Below, piece after piece: positions 8,228 to 15,479 of a stretch of 28,647 nucleotides of DNA (within the stretch, counting starts at the first letter, position 1; each line of letters starts with the position of its first letter). The translations under genes and the position numbers were made by a program. The DNA is from Methanobacterium sp. Lineage in GTDB: Archaea > Methanobacteriota > Methanobacteria > Methanobacteriales > Methanobacteriaceae. A model generated the notes under the pieces. The model was not told the DNA's origin. It ran no database searches and saw only the letters and a list, made by a program, of their open reading frames with translations. Location: assembly GCA_028700095.1 (NCBI GenBank), contig JAQVTJ010000008.1:1-28647 (forward strand), given 5' to 3'.

Positions 8228-8575
8228 TTATTTTTTAGATTTATTGCACTTGGAAAAAACACAGCCAAATAAAAAATCAATCTTGTCTTTATGTTTTAAC
8301 AGGGCATTTTGGTTGAATGTATAGTAAATATAATTTCCTTGTTTCTTTGCATGTAGGATCTTTACTGTTTTAAGTATTTTAAGATGTTGAGAAGCTGCTG
8401 GTTGTGTTAAACCCATCATCTTTGCCATTTCATTAACACTGAATTTCTCCTTCTCACCTGATGCAAGGTTATAGATTAATATCAATCTGTTCATATTGCC
8501 AAGAGCTTTAAATAACTCTTCCAATTCTTCAGAAAGATCTTCCTCCCCATATTCAGAATTTATACCCAACATCAT
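8228..8575 (-). CDS. ArsR-family winged-helix regulator
   Basis: A 115-residue DNA-binding protein with the ArsR/SmtB fold: LFKALGNMNRLILIYNLAS (helix 1-2 region), helix-turn-helix VNEMAKMMGLTQPAASQHLKILK (about 47-69), and a beta-wing (ILHAKKQGNYIYYTFN). The classic metal-site CxC in the recognition helix is absent. A Cys pair near the C-terminus (CVFSKC) could sense metal or redox state, which is speculative. It precedes lon by 61 bases on the same strand, so it may control lon, and probably itself. No Shine-Dalgarno is seen before the ATG at 8575, and a TATA-like tandem repeat lies just upstream, consistent with a leaderless or near-leaderless transcript. The second ATG at 8572 is also possible. 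Confidence 0.85.
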   Translation of the reverse strand: MMLGINSEYGEEDLSEELEELFKALGNMNRLILIYNLASGEKEKFSVNEMAKMMGLTQPAASQHLKILKTVKILHAKKQGNYIYYTFNQNALLKHKDKIDFLFGCVFSKCNKSKK

Positions 8576-8586
8576 GTTACATAACT

Positions 8587-8610
8587 ATATACTTATATAC
8601 TTATATATTT
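8587..8610. repeat. Tandem 8-base repeat in the arsR promoter
   Basis: Two exact copies of ATATACTT followed by the variant ATATATTT lie 12-35 bases upstream of the regulator start. On the minus strand this reads as overlapping TATA-like boxes at about the right distance for a leaderless start. It may be the promoter and the site for self-regulation by the ArsR protein. Confidence 0.4.
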
Positions 8611-8716
8611 TTCTATTTTTTTAATATAAGAAACAATTAATAAATTCGGCCAACATATTAATACCATAACATATATTTTAAAATCCATAAAAAAAACCCA
8701 AATTTAAGGGATAAAA

Positions 8717-9883
8717 ATGAAACAAAATACAATAATTTATGCAAATAAATTAATGGAACAATTTGCAAAAAACACAGGACTTGAACCTCAAAAAACAAAT
8801 CCCAAACGATACCTATGGACAGATGCATTTGCTGTTTGTAACTACCTAACACTATACAATAATACTAATAACAATAATTACCTAACCCATGCACTGAAAC
8901 TTATAAACCAAGTACATCATACACTTGGAAAACAACGAAATAACAAAAATAAGTGGATAAGTGGATTAGACCAAGAAACAGGAGAAAAACATCCTACCAA
9001 AGGCGGACTTCGAATAGGTAAAGAAATAGATGAACGCAAACACAATGAAACCATCCACCCCCAGCAAGAATGGGATAGAGATGGCCAATACTATCATTAC
9101 CTTACCAAATGAATGCATGCTTTAAACAACACAACCACAGTAACAGGTGATATAAAATATGTTAAATGGGCATTAGAACTAGCACAAACAATTCATCCTA
9201 GTTTTATATATCAACCTAACAATAATACCCAGAAAAAAATGTACTGGAAAATGAGTATTAACCTTAAACATCCTCTAATTTTATCAATGGGACAACATGA
9301 TCCATTAGATGGTTTTATAAAATATAATGAAATAAAAAATGGGATGAAAAAATTTGAAAACAAAAAATCCCAAAAAAAATATTTAGAAAACGAATTTCAT
9401 GAAATAACAGAAATATGTAAAAATATAAACCTAACAACAGATGATCCACTTGGAATAGGTGGTTTATTATTTGATGCAATTAGAATAACCCAATTAATAA
9501 CTAACAATATATTAAAAAATACTCAACTCTTAGAATTAGTTTTAGACTCCTCAATACTAAGCTTAAAATATTATACAAAAAATAATCCACTGGAATATCC
9601 TAAACAATACCGTCTAGCATTCAGAGAATTAGGACTTGTAATTGGTTTAAAAGGTTTAAAGATAATGATAGATTTAATAAATAAAAATCCCAATTTATCC
9701 CAAATAAATTCCCTTAACAAACGCATCAATATATTAGAAGAATATTTAAGATTAGGAAATAATATAGAAAATTTTTGGATAAATAAAGAAAACAGAAACA
9801 CCAAGATATGGATAGAACACAGAGATATTAATATGGTAATGCTTGCAACAGCCCTAGAACCCCACAGATTTCTAAGGATATAA
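8717..9883 (+). pseudogene. Conserved helical protein gene interrupted by one in-frame TGA
   Basis: Two reading frames, 8717-9112 (131 residues) and 9113-9883 (256 residues), lie in the same frame and are separated only by TGA at 9110-9112. The joined product would be 388 residues. The sequence on both sides is protein-like and continuous (DRDGQYYHYLTK-stop-MHALNN...). I believe the missing residue is Trp (TGG to TGA), giving a YLTKWMHAL motif, as I recall from related proteins. The repeated helical hairpin pattern (YLTHALKLINQVHH..., YVKWALELAQTIHP...) suggests an alpha/alpha-toroid fold like six-hairpin glycosidases; function is unknown. AAGGGAT lies just upstream of the ATG at 8717. The TGA is followed at once by ATG, so re-initiation could give two halves. 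Selenocysteine is unlikely. A sequence error is the main alternative. Confidence 0.7.
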
Positions 9884-9910
9884 AATATAAAATTATATTT
9901 CTTTAAATGG

Positions 9911-10070
9911 ATTTTATAAATCTTAAAATCATTCTATTAGGTTTTAAGGCCTTTTTAAAAGGTTGTTTATTGGCTAAATGTTAGCATTTCGGATCTTCCT
10001 TTTTATTTGGAACAAAGGCCATATATTATCAAACTTTAAAGTTTGAAGCATTTTAAAATTGTATTTTTAG
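9911..10070 (+). ncRNA. Possible structured RNA with nested stems
   Basis: A TATA-like TTTATAAA (about 9913-9920) predicts a start near 9940. Downstream, three stems nest in order: GGCCTTT (9948-9954) with AAAGGCC (10014-10020); AAAAGG (9957-9962) with CCTTTT (9998-10003); GCTAA (9973-9977) with TTAGC (9981-9985). Then an 18-base perfect palindrome (10029-10046) is followed by T-rich sequence, as in a terminator. G/C content is well above the flanks. No protein frame or known RNA family was recognised. Confidence 0.33.
10029..10046. repeat. 18-base perfect palindrome
   Basis: TCAAACTTTAAAGTTTGA equals its own reverse complement. It can form a 7-base-pair stem with a TTAA loop or serve as a two-fold protein site. 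It sits just past the nested stems, before a T-rich tract. Confidence 0.6.
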
Positions 10071-10322
10071 AATGGAAGTACTATTTAAACGTGAAACATA
10101 TAAAACAAGAGCTATATGTTCTTAATGTTTTGATGAAAATCTCACATCCTAAAATAAATATTTTACTAAATACAAACTAGTTATAATTAGTTATAGACTG
10201 AAATATTTGGTTAAAAAAAACCAATCTATATTTTCTTCTTTAATTTATTATCAATACAAATTATTTCAATATAATATATATTTTAATACTATTTTTTGTT
10301 AAAAATATTATTTAAATTAACT

Positions 10323-11471
10323 TTAAAGATTTTCAAGACATTCATCTTTAAGTATTCTTGCATCTTCATTAGATGGATTTAAAACCAATGTTTTCTCAAA
10401 ACATTCAATAGCTTTATTATACTGGTTTAACTCTAATAATGCAACTCCTTTATTACATATAAATGTATCATTTCTATTTTCTAAATTTAATGCTTCATCA
10501 TAACAATTTAATGCTTCTTCAAATCTTCCAAGTTCCATTAAAGCATTACCTTTACGATTCCACATACCCGCATTTGGAGGTTCTTCAAGACAAAGTTCTA
10601 AAGCTTTCTCATAACAAAAAAGTGCTTCTTCTATTCTTTCAAGTTCAGATAATATATTGCCTTTGGCATTCCAAACATCAGGATCTTCAAAATTAATACT
10701 AAGAATCTGATCATAAAATTCCAGTGCAGAATCAAATTCACCTAACATTTCCAATATAAAACCTCTCCAATAAAGCACAAATTCATTATTACTATTTATT
10801 TCCATGGCTTTATCACTACATTGCAATGCTTCTATGGGTTGTTTAGAATTTAAAAGAGCTATTGCTTTATTATTATATATATATTCATTGTTAGTATCAA
10901 CTTTAATTGCTTTATCATAACATTCTATTGCTTCTTCAAATCTTCCAAGACGTGAAAGATTATCACCTGTTTTATTTAGAAGATAAATATCATGTGGATC
11001 AAATTTTAATGCAGCATTATAACAAATAACAGATTTATTAAATTTACCAACATCAAAAAGAATATCAGCTCTTTTAGTTATCATGGTTTTTTCATCTACT
11101 TTTTTACCTTCCCAACTTTCAATTGGTAATTTAGTAAATCTAATAACTTGAAATAAAGATGAATCTGAATTATCCTCAGGATAAAGCTTCTTAAAATCTT
11201 TTTCAAGCTCCTTTGCATTACCATATCCTTCTTCACATGCTAATAAATCGTTTTTTATCAGATCTCCATATTTAATAACTTCCACATCAGTAACATTGGC
11301 TTCAAAAAGCTTTTTACGTTCCTTTGAAACTAAGTTCCAGTAACAATGTAATCTATCACCAGGAGATAATGGTTTTTTCCAAAGTTTCCTAATGGTAGTT
11401 GTTTTTTTACCAGTTATCAGTTCAACATGACGGCTTCCAAAAAGTAAAATTGGTATAGGATAACCCTCCAT
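10323..11471 (-). CDS. ASCH-domain and TPR-repeat fusion protein
   Basis: 382 residues in two parts. Residues 1-115 resemble an ASCH (PUA-like) domain, a beta-barrel fold linked to RNA or nucleotide binding: VELITGKKTTTIRKLWKKPL, SPGDRLHCYW, and an ending FQVIRFTKLP. The rest, from about residue 128, is seven to eight tetratricopeptide repeats with the usual W/G/Y/A/P pattern (for example LGRFEEAIECYDKAIKVD and LGRFEEALNCYDEALNLE), a protein-docking superhelix. The start ATG at 11471 has no Shine-Dalgarno, but a TATA-like stretch lies in the 23-base gap to the upstream radical SAM gene, so it may be co-transcribed or start its own leaderless message. No signal peptide or membrane segment is seen. 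Function unknown; an RNA- or nucleotide-binding scaffold is an inference. Confidence 0.78.
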   Translation of the reverse strand: MEGYPIPILLFGSRHVELITGKKTTTIRKLWKKPLSPGDRLHCYWNLVSKERKKLFEANVTDVEVIKYGDLIKNDLLACEEGYGNAKELEKDFKKLYPEDNSDSSLFQVIRFTKLPIESWEGKKVDEKTMITKRADILFDVGKFNKSVICYNAALKFDPHDIYLLNKTGDNLSRLGRFEEAIECYDKAIKVDTNNEYIYNNKAIALLNSKQPIEALQCSDKAMEINSNNEFVLYWRGFILEMLGEFDSALEFYDQILSINFEDPDVWNAKGNILSELERIEEALFCYEKALELCLEEPPNAGMWNRKGNALMELGRFEEALNCYDEALNLENRNDTFICNKGVALLELNQYNKAIECFEKTLVLNPSNEDARILKDECLENL

Positions 11472-11494
11472 TTTATAGTATATAAATATTATAT

Positions 11495-12226
11495 TTATTC
11501 TATTATTTCATCCCCAAATTCTGATGTTTTTATTTTTATCCTTTTAATAAATGGTTTAATTAATTCTACAATTTCTAAAAGTTCAGTTCTAGATGGACTT
11601 GGAACTTCTAGAAGAGTTTCATCCAAAACACTTATATTTTTAAATTGTTGTATTGTATAAATATCACAATCAATTTCTTTTACAATTTCCACAATATCAT
11701 GAGGATTCATTAAAGTAGGAACATATGTTGTTCTACATTCTAAATAGGTATTAGATAATAAACATATTTCCATACTTCTTCTTACCTTTTCACCAATATC
11801 TTCACCTATAACTTTTTTATATTTATTAAATGGAACTTTAATATCTAATGCCACATAATCAACAAATTCAATTAACTCTTCAAGTCTTTCAGGATAACAA
11901 CCACTAGTATCAAGTTTAACATCTAAATTAAGATTTTTACAATATTTTATAATATCTATAACAGCACTTTTTTGGATTAAAGGTTCTCCACCTGTTATAA
12001 CTACACTATCAATGAAATCTAATGATTCAGTTATTTCTTGAAATATTTCCATAATCTTTCTTGGATTACCACCATCTATAATTCCTGCATTATGACAATA
12101 AGGACATTTTAATATACATCCTGCTGTGAAAATAACCAGAGAAATTTTACCTGGAAATTCAATTGATGAAACAAGCATTCCACCTATTTCAATTAAATTA
12201 TCATCTTTAAAGTTAAAAGTATTCAT
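11495..12226 (-). CDS. Radical SAM activase, NrdG-like
   Basis: A 243-residue radical SAM enzyme of the anaerobic ribonucleotide-reductase activating type. The cluster motif CILKCPYC (CxxxCxxC, about residues 37-44) binds the [4Fe-4S] cluster that cleaves S-adenosylmethionine; GGEPL (about 79-83) is the SAM-binding motif. The opening GGMLVSSIEFPGKISLVIFTAGC is typical of the NrdG2 branch. It would install a glycyl radical on an anaerobic ribonucleotide reductase (NrdD), which is not in this window. Length fits the family. A weak AAGGA precedes the ATG. It is followed by the ASCH-TPR gene after 23 bases. Related pyruvate-formate-lyase activases share these motifs, so the exact partner is inferred. 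Confidence 0.83.
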   Translation of the reverse strand: MNTFNFKDDNLIEIGGMLVSSIEFPGKISLVIFTAGCILKCPYCHNAGIIDGGNPRKIMEIFQEITESLDFIDSVVITGGEPLIQKSAVIDIIKYCKNLNLDVKLDTSGCYPERLEELIEFVDYVALDIKVPFNKYKKVIGEDIGEKVRRSMEICLLSNTYLECRTTYVPTLMNPHDIVEIVKEIDCDIYTIQQFKNISVLDETLLEVPSPSRTELLEIVELIKPFIKRIKIKTSEFGDEIIE

Positions 12227-12307
12227 ATTATTATATTTCCTTAAAAAATATTTTTTTTTCCATATATATTCTAATAAAATTATTCTAAATTTATTTATTT
12301 ATTTATT

Positions 12308-13408
12308 TTATCCAATTAAGTTATGTAAGATATTAATAAATTTCTTATCCTCTTTAATTGTTCCTACACTTACCCTTATCCAATATTCATCTAATCCTTT
12401 AAAAGATGTGCAATCCCTAACAATCACACCCTTTTCCATTAGTTGTTCACTTAACTGGTTGGCTGTTAATCTGGTATTTCGAACATCTACCAAGAGATAA
12501 TTAGCTTTTGACTTAAAAACTGTGAGATTTTTAAATTTTAACAATGATTCATAAAGAAATTCCCTACTTTCTATACTAACTTCAGTTGATCTTTTTATAT
12601 ATTCCTTATCTTGTAAAGTTACTGTAGCTGCTATTTCTGAAAGTTTAGTAAGACTAAATACTGGTTTAACACGATACATATATTCTAAAATCTCGGGATT
12701 GGATAATCCATAGCCAATTCTCATACCTGCAAGTCCCAATACCTTAGAAAATGTTCTAAGTATAAATAAATTTTTATAATCCTCTAACAAATCAACATTA
12801 TTAACATCTGAATATTCAAAATAGGCTTCATCAACCACAACAATTGCATCTGTACTTTCAATAACCTTTCTAATATCATCCTTACTTATTAAACCGCCTG
12901 TTGGATTATTAGGTGTGCATAAGAAAATAATTTTGGTTTTAGGGGTTATTGCATTTATTACTGAATCAACATCCAAAGTATTTGAAGGCACATCCCATTT
13001 TGCATAGACTGGTATTGCACCATGAATTTTTAATGTGAATTCATAGTACATATAACCTGGAATTGGTATTATAATCTCATCTCCAGGTTCAATAAATGCT
13101 TTTCCTAGAACATCTAATAATTCATCAGCACCATCACCACCTATAATAACATTTGATGGTGAAACACCTGAATATAATGCAATACCTTTAATTAAATTAT
13201 TTAAATTTGTTTCAGGATATTGGCTTATTAAATGAAGATTTTTTTTAATGGATTCTATTGCATTTGAAGATGGTCCTATTGGATTTTCATTTGATCCAAG
13301 TTTTATAATATCCTTATTTTGTAAACCATACTTAGAAGCTATTTCCTCAATTGATCTTCCTGGAATATAAGGATTAAAATTTTTAACTATTTTTTTCGGG
13401 TTAATCAT
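12308..13408 (-). CDS. hisC: Histidinol-phosphate aminotransferase
   Basis: Pyridoxal-phosphate enzyme (fold type I, class I/II) that converts imidazole-acetol phosphate and glutamate to histidinol phosphate in histidine synthesis. At 366 residues it has the normal length. The motifs are clear: N-terminal LGSNENPIGPS (about 38-48), GGDGADELLD (about 90-99), CTPNNPTGG (about 164-172), VVDEAYFEYS (about 191-200) and the PLP lysine, Lys222, in RTFSKVLGLAGMRIGY. GGTG lies upstream of the ATG at 13408, and the first eight bases overlap the end of the gamma-carbonic-anhydrase-like gene, which implies coupled translation. No other his genes are in the window. Tyrosine or phenylalanine transamination by a related enzyme is the main alternative. 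Confidence 0.92.
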   Translation of the reverse strand: MINPKKIVKNFNPYIPGRSIEEIASKYGLQNKDIIKLGSNENPIGPSSNAIESIKKNLHLISQYPETNLNNLIKGIALYSGVSPSNVIIGGDGADELLDVLGKAFIEPGDEIIIPIPGYMYYEFTLKIHGAIPVYAKWDVPSNTLDVDSVINAITPKTKIIFLCTPNNPTGGLISKDDIRKVIESTDAIVVVDEAYFEYSDVNNVDLLEDYKNLFILRTFSKVLGLAGMRIGYGLSNPEILEYMYRVKPVFSLTKLSEIAATVTLQDKEYIKRSTEVSIESREFLYESLLKFKNLTVFKSKANYLLVDVRNTRLTANQLSEQLMEKGVIVRDCTSFKGLDEYWIRVSVGTIKEDKKFINILHNLIG

Positions 13409-13832
13409 TTATAACACACCTTTTTTTAGCCATTTTAACATAGGTAATAGCATTATCTTTTATATTTTGAATTTCAATATTTCCAAGCTTTTTCACAGCT
13501 TTTGCAGGAATTCCTAATATTAAACTTTGCTCTGGAAATTCATGGCCTTCAGTAACAACAGCACCAGCACCAACAATACTATTTTTCCTAATAACCGCAC
13601 CATTAAGAATTGTTGCATTCATTCCAATTAAACAATTATCTTCAACTGTACATCCATGTAAAACAGCTGCATGTCCAACAGAAACTAACTCCCCAATATT
13701 TAAGGGATATCCTTTAGATGAATGTAATACACAGTTATCTTGGATATTAGAATATTTACCAACATTTATTGGTTCTATATCTCCTCTTATCACACTATTA
13801 AACCATAAAGATGAATTTGTATCTAAATTCAC
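13401..13832 (-). CDS. Gamma-carbonic-anhydrase-like hexapeptide protein, main frame after a frameshift
   Basis: Left-handed beta-helix protein of the gamma carbonic anhydrase (CamH/YrdA-like) family. Repeated hexapeptides are obvious (INVGKYSNIQDNCVLH..., VEDNCLIGMNATILNGAVI). The three zinc-binding histidines are present at positions 37 (VLHSS), 54 and 59 (VGHAAVLHG), and the VIRGD arginine-aspartate is kept. The frame as it stands would start at a GTG (13832) with no ribosome-binding site and gives 143 residues, short for the family (about 160). The missing N-terminus is found directly upstream in another frame (separate entry), so the gene has a single-base frameshift. The C-terminus overlaps hisC by eight bases. 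Activity as a carbonic anhydrase is not certain even for intact homologues. Confidence 0.82.
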   Translation of the reverse strand: MNLDTNSSLWFNSVIRGDIEPINVGKYSNIQDNCVLHSSKGYPLNIGELVSVGHAAVLHGCTVEDNCLIGMNATILNGAVIRKNSIVGAGAVVTEGHEFPEQSLILGIPAKAVKKLGNIEIQNIKDNAITYVKMAKKRCVIND

Positions 13833-13882
13833 TTCCCATCAATAACCGCACCTTTAAATACAAATATATTCTTATTAACCAT
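13833..13882 (-). pseudogene. Frameshifted 5' end of the gamma-carbonic-anhydrase-like gene
   Basis: An ATG at 13882, preceded by AGGAT, opens a frame reading MVNKNIFVFKGAVIDGK and then a stop at 13831-13829. This is the expected family N-terminus (GAVIDGKV before the NSSLWFNSVIRGD stretch). Losing one base at the GGGAAG of 13837-13832 (for example GGGAAAGTG shortened to GGGAAGTG) would break it. Restoring that base yields a 160-residue protein of normal size. Real frameshift, decayed gene or sequence error remain open. Confidence 0.75.
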
Positions 13883-13968
13883 TTTTTTTTATCCTAAAAC
13901 CTAAAATTTTTCTTTTTATATATATTATAATAAAAAAAATAATATAAACAGTTGTTCTCTATTATATT

Positions 13969-15243
13969 TTATTTATGATTCTCAATAATAATATGTTCTT
14001 GTTTGGATATTAGAATTTTATTAGATTCAAGATCTTTGCTAATTATTGCTCCAGCCCCAATTCTTGAATTAACACCTACCTTCACCCCAGGATTAAAACT
14101 GCTATTTATACCGGTTTTCACACCATCTCCAAATACAACACCCATTTTACGACGGCCAGAATCTATTTTATCTCCTTTAACTTCAATTCTAATATTTCCA
14201 TTATCAAATCTTAAATTTGCAATATTTGTACCTGCAGCTATATTACAATTAGATCCTATTATAGAATCTCCCACATATGTAAGGTGATTTACATTAGTAT
14301 TGTCCATTATAATGGAATTTTTAATTTCCACAGCATTTCCTGCACTTACATTATTTCCAATACTTGTATATTTCCTTATAAATGTGTTTGGACCAATATC
14401 ACAGTTTTTTCCAATATATACAGGTCCCATAATATATGTACCTGATCTTAATATGGTATTTTTACCAATAAAAACAGGACCATGTATTGTAACTCCTTCT
14501 TCTATTTTACCATGAATATTTGTTTCCAAATCCTTTAAGAAATGTTCATTAACATCTAAAAGCTCCCATGGTCTTCCAATATCTATCCAATTATTTTTTG
14601 ACTTTATTCCAAGAACTTTTTCATTATTATCCATTTGTATTTTAAGAGAATCTGTAATTTCATATTCTCCTCTTTTTGACATGCTTGTAAGATCAATTGC
14701 TTTAAAAATATCCTCATCAAACAAGTAAATACCTGAATTTATTAAATTACTAGGAGCTTCTCCAGGAGCTGGTTTTTCAACTATATTAATAATTTTATCC
14801 CCATTTAACTCAACAACACCAAAAAAGGAGGGATTATCCACTTCTGTTAATACTAGTAATGATTTTGCATTTTTTGTATTATATTTTAATATAAGATCCT
14901 TAATTAGAACAGGATCCACAATTATATCTCCATTTAAAACAATAAATTTTCCTTTAATAATCTTTCTGGCTGATCCTATGGCATGGGCAGTTCCAAGTCT
15001 TTTTTCTTGTGTTATATAATTTATTTTAACATCAAGATCGTTACCATCTTTAAAATAGTTTTTTATAACTTCTTCACGATATCCTACAACCAATGTTATA
15101 TCAGTAACCCCTGCATCTCGAAGTGACTCAACATTATATTGTAAAATTGGTTTTCCCCCTACTTGAAGCATTGTTTTAGGCTTAGTAACTGTAAGGGGTC
15201 TCATTCTTGTTCCTTCACCTGCTGTTAATATGATTGCTTTCAT
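13969..15243 (-). CDS. glmU: GlmU-like sugar-1-phosphate nucleotidylyltransferase / acetyltransferase
   Basis: A bifunctional enzyme of archaeal UDP-GlcNAc synthesis: acetylation of glucosamine-1-phosphate, then transfer of UMP from UTP. Residues 1-225 are the nucleotidyltransferase (LTAGEGTRMRPLTVTKPK at 7-24; the metal-binding VLNGDII near 100; IVEKPAPGE near 155). Residues 240-424 are a left-handed beta-helix with repeated hexapeptides (IGKNTILRSGTYIMGPVYIGKNCDIG) ending in the acyltransferase part. At 424 residues it fits the archaeal form. GAGGT sits seven bases before the ATG. glmM lies 236 bases upstream on the same strand, supporting the UDP-GlcNAc reading, which feeds pseudomurein and protein glycans. 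A glucose-1-phosphate thymidylyltransferase-like role is less likely because of the acyltransferase half. Confidence 0.88.
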   Translation of the reverse strand: MKAIILTAGEGTRMRPLTVTKPKTMLQVGGKPILQYNVESLRDAGVTDITLVVGYREEVIKNYFKDGNDLDVKINYITQEKRLGTAHAIGSARKIIKGKFIVLNGDIIVDPVLIKDLILKYNTKNAKSLLVLTEVDNPSFFGVVELNGDKIINIVEKPAPGEAPSNLINSGIYLFDEDIFKAIDLTSMSKRGEYEITDSLKIQMDNNEKVLGIKSKNNWIDIGRPWELLDVNEHFLKDLETNIHGKIEEGVTIHGPVFIGKNTILRSGTYIMGPVYIGKNCDIGPNTFIRKYTSIGNNVSAGNAVEIKNSIIMDNTNVNHLTYVGDSIIGSNCNIAAGTNIANLRFDNGNIRIEVKGDKIDSGRRKMGVVFGDGVKTGINSSFNPGVKVGVNSRIGAGAIISKDLESNKILISKQEHIIIENHK

Positions 15244-15479
15244 ATAAAAAACCTCAAAATACCAAATAATAACTCATAAATATTATAAATCCTTAGTTAA
15301 AGTAATTTCAATAATATGATATTTGTAAATGATTATAAAGTAAATTTTTACTAAAATCTTATAAATTATTTATTCATATCATTTATTAAATTTTTATACT
15401 ATTATTTATAGTAAAAACATTTTTTTTAAATAAATGTTCTAAAAATATCTAATATAAAATATAATTAAAAAAAGAGTTT

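Larger units (their letters stand above)
9884..10322. other. Convergent intergenic region with possible RNA gene
   Basis: 439 bases between two genes that end facing each other. The right part (10140-10322) is plain A/T-rich sequence with nothing recognised. The left part (9911-10070) has a promoter-like box and nested inverted repeats described as a separate entry. Confidence 0.4.

Noticed and set aside
8658..8852. Minus-strand frame opposite the start of the interrupted gene
   Set aside because: It lies opposite the ribosome-binding site and first codons of a better-supported gene and has no recognisable domain.
9104..9118. TGA read as selenocysteine
   Set aside because: Selenocysteine is not known in Methanobacteriales, to my knowledge, the neighbouring motif calls for Trp, and no SECIS-like hairpin was noticed nearby.
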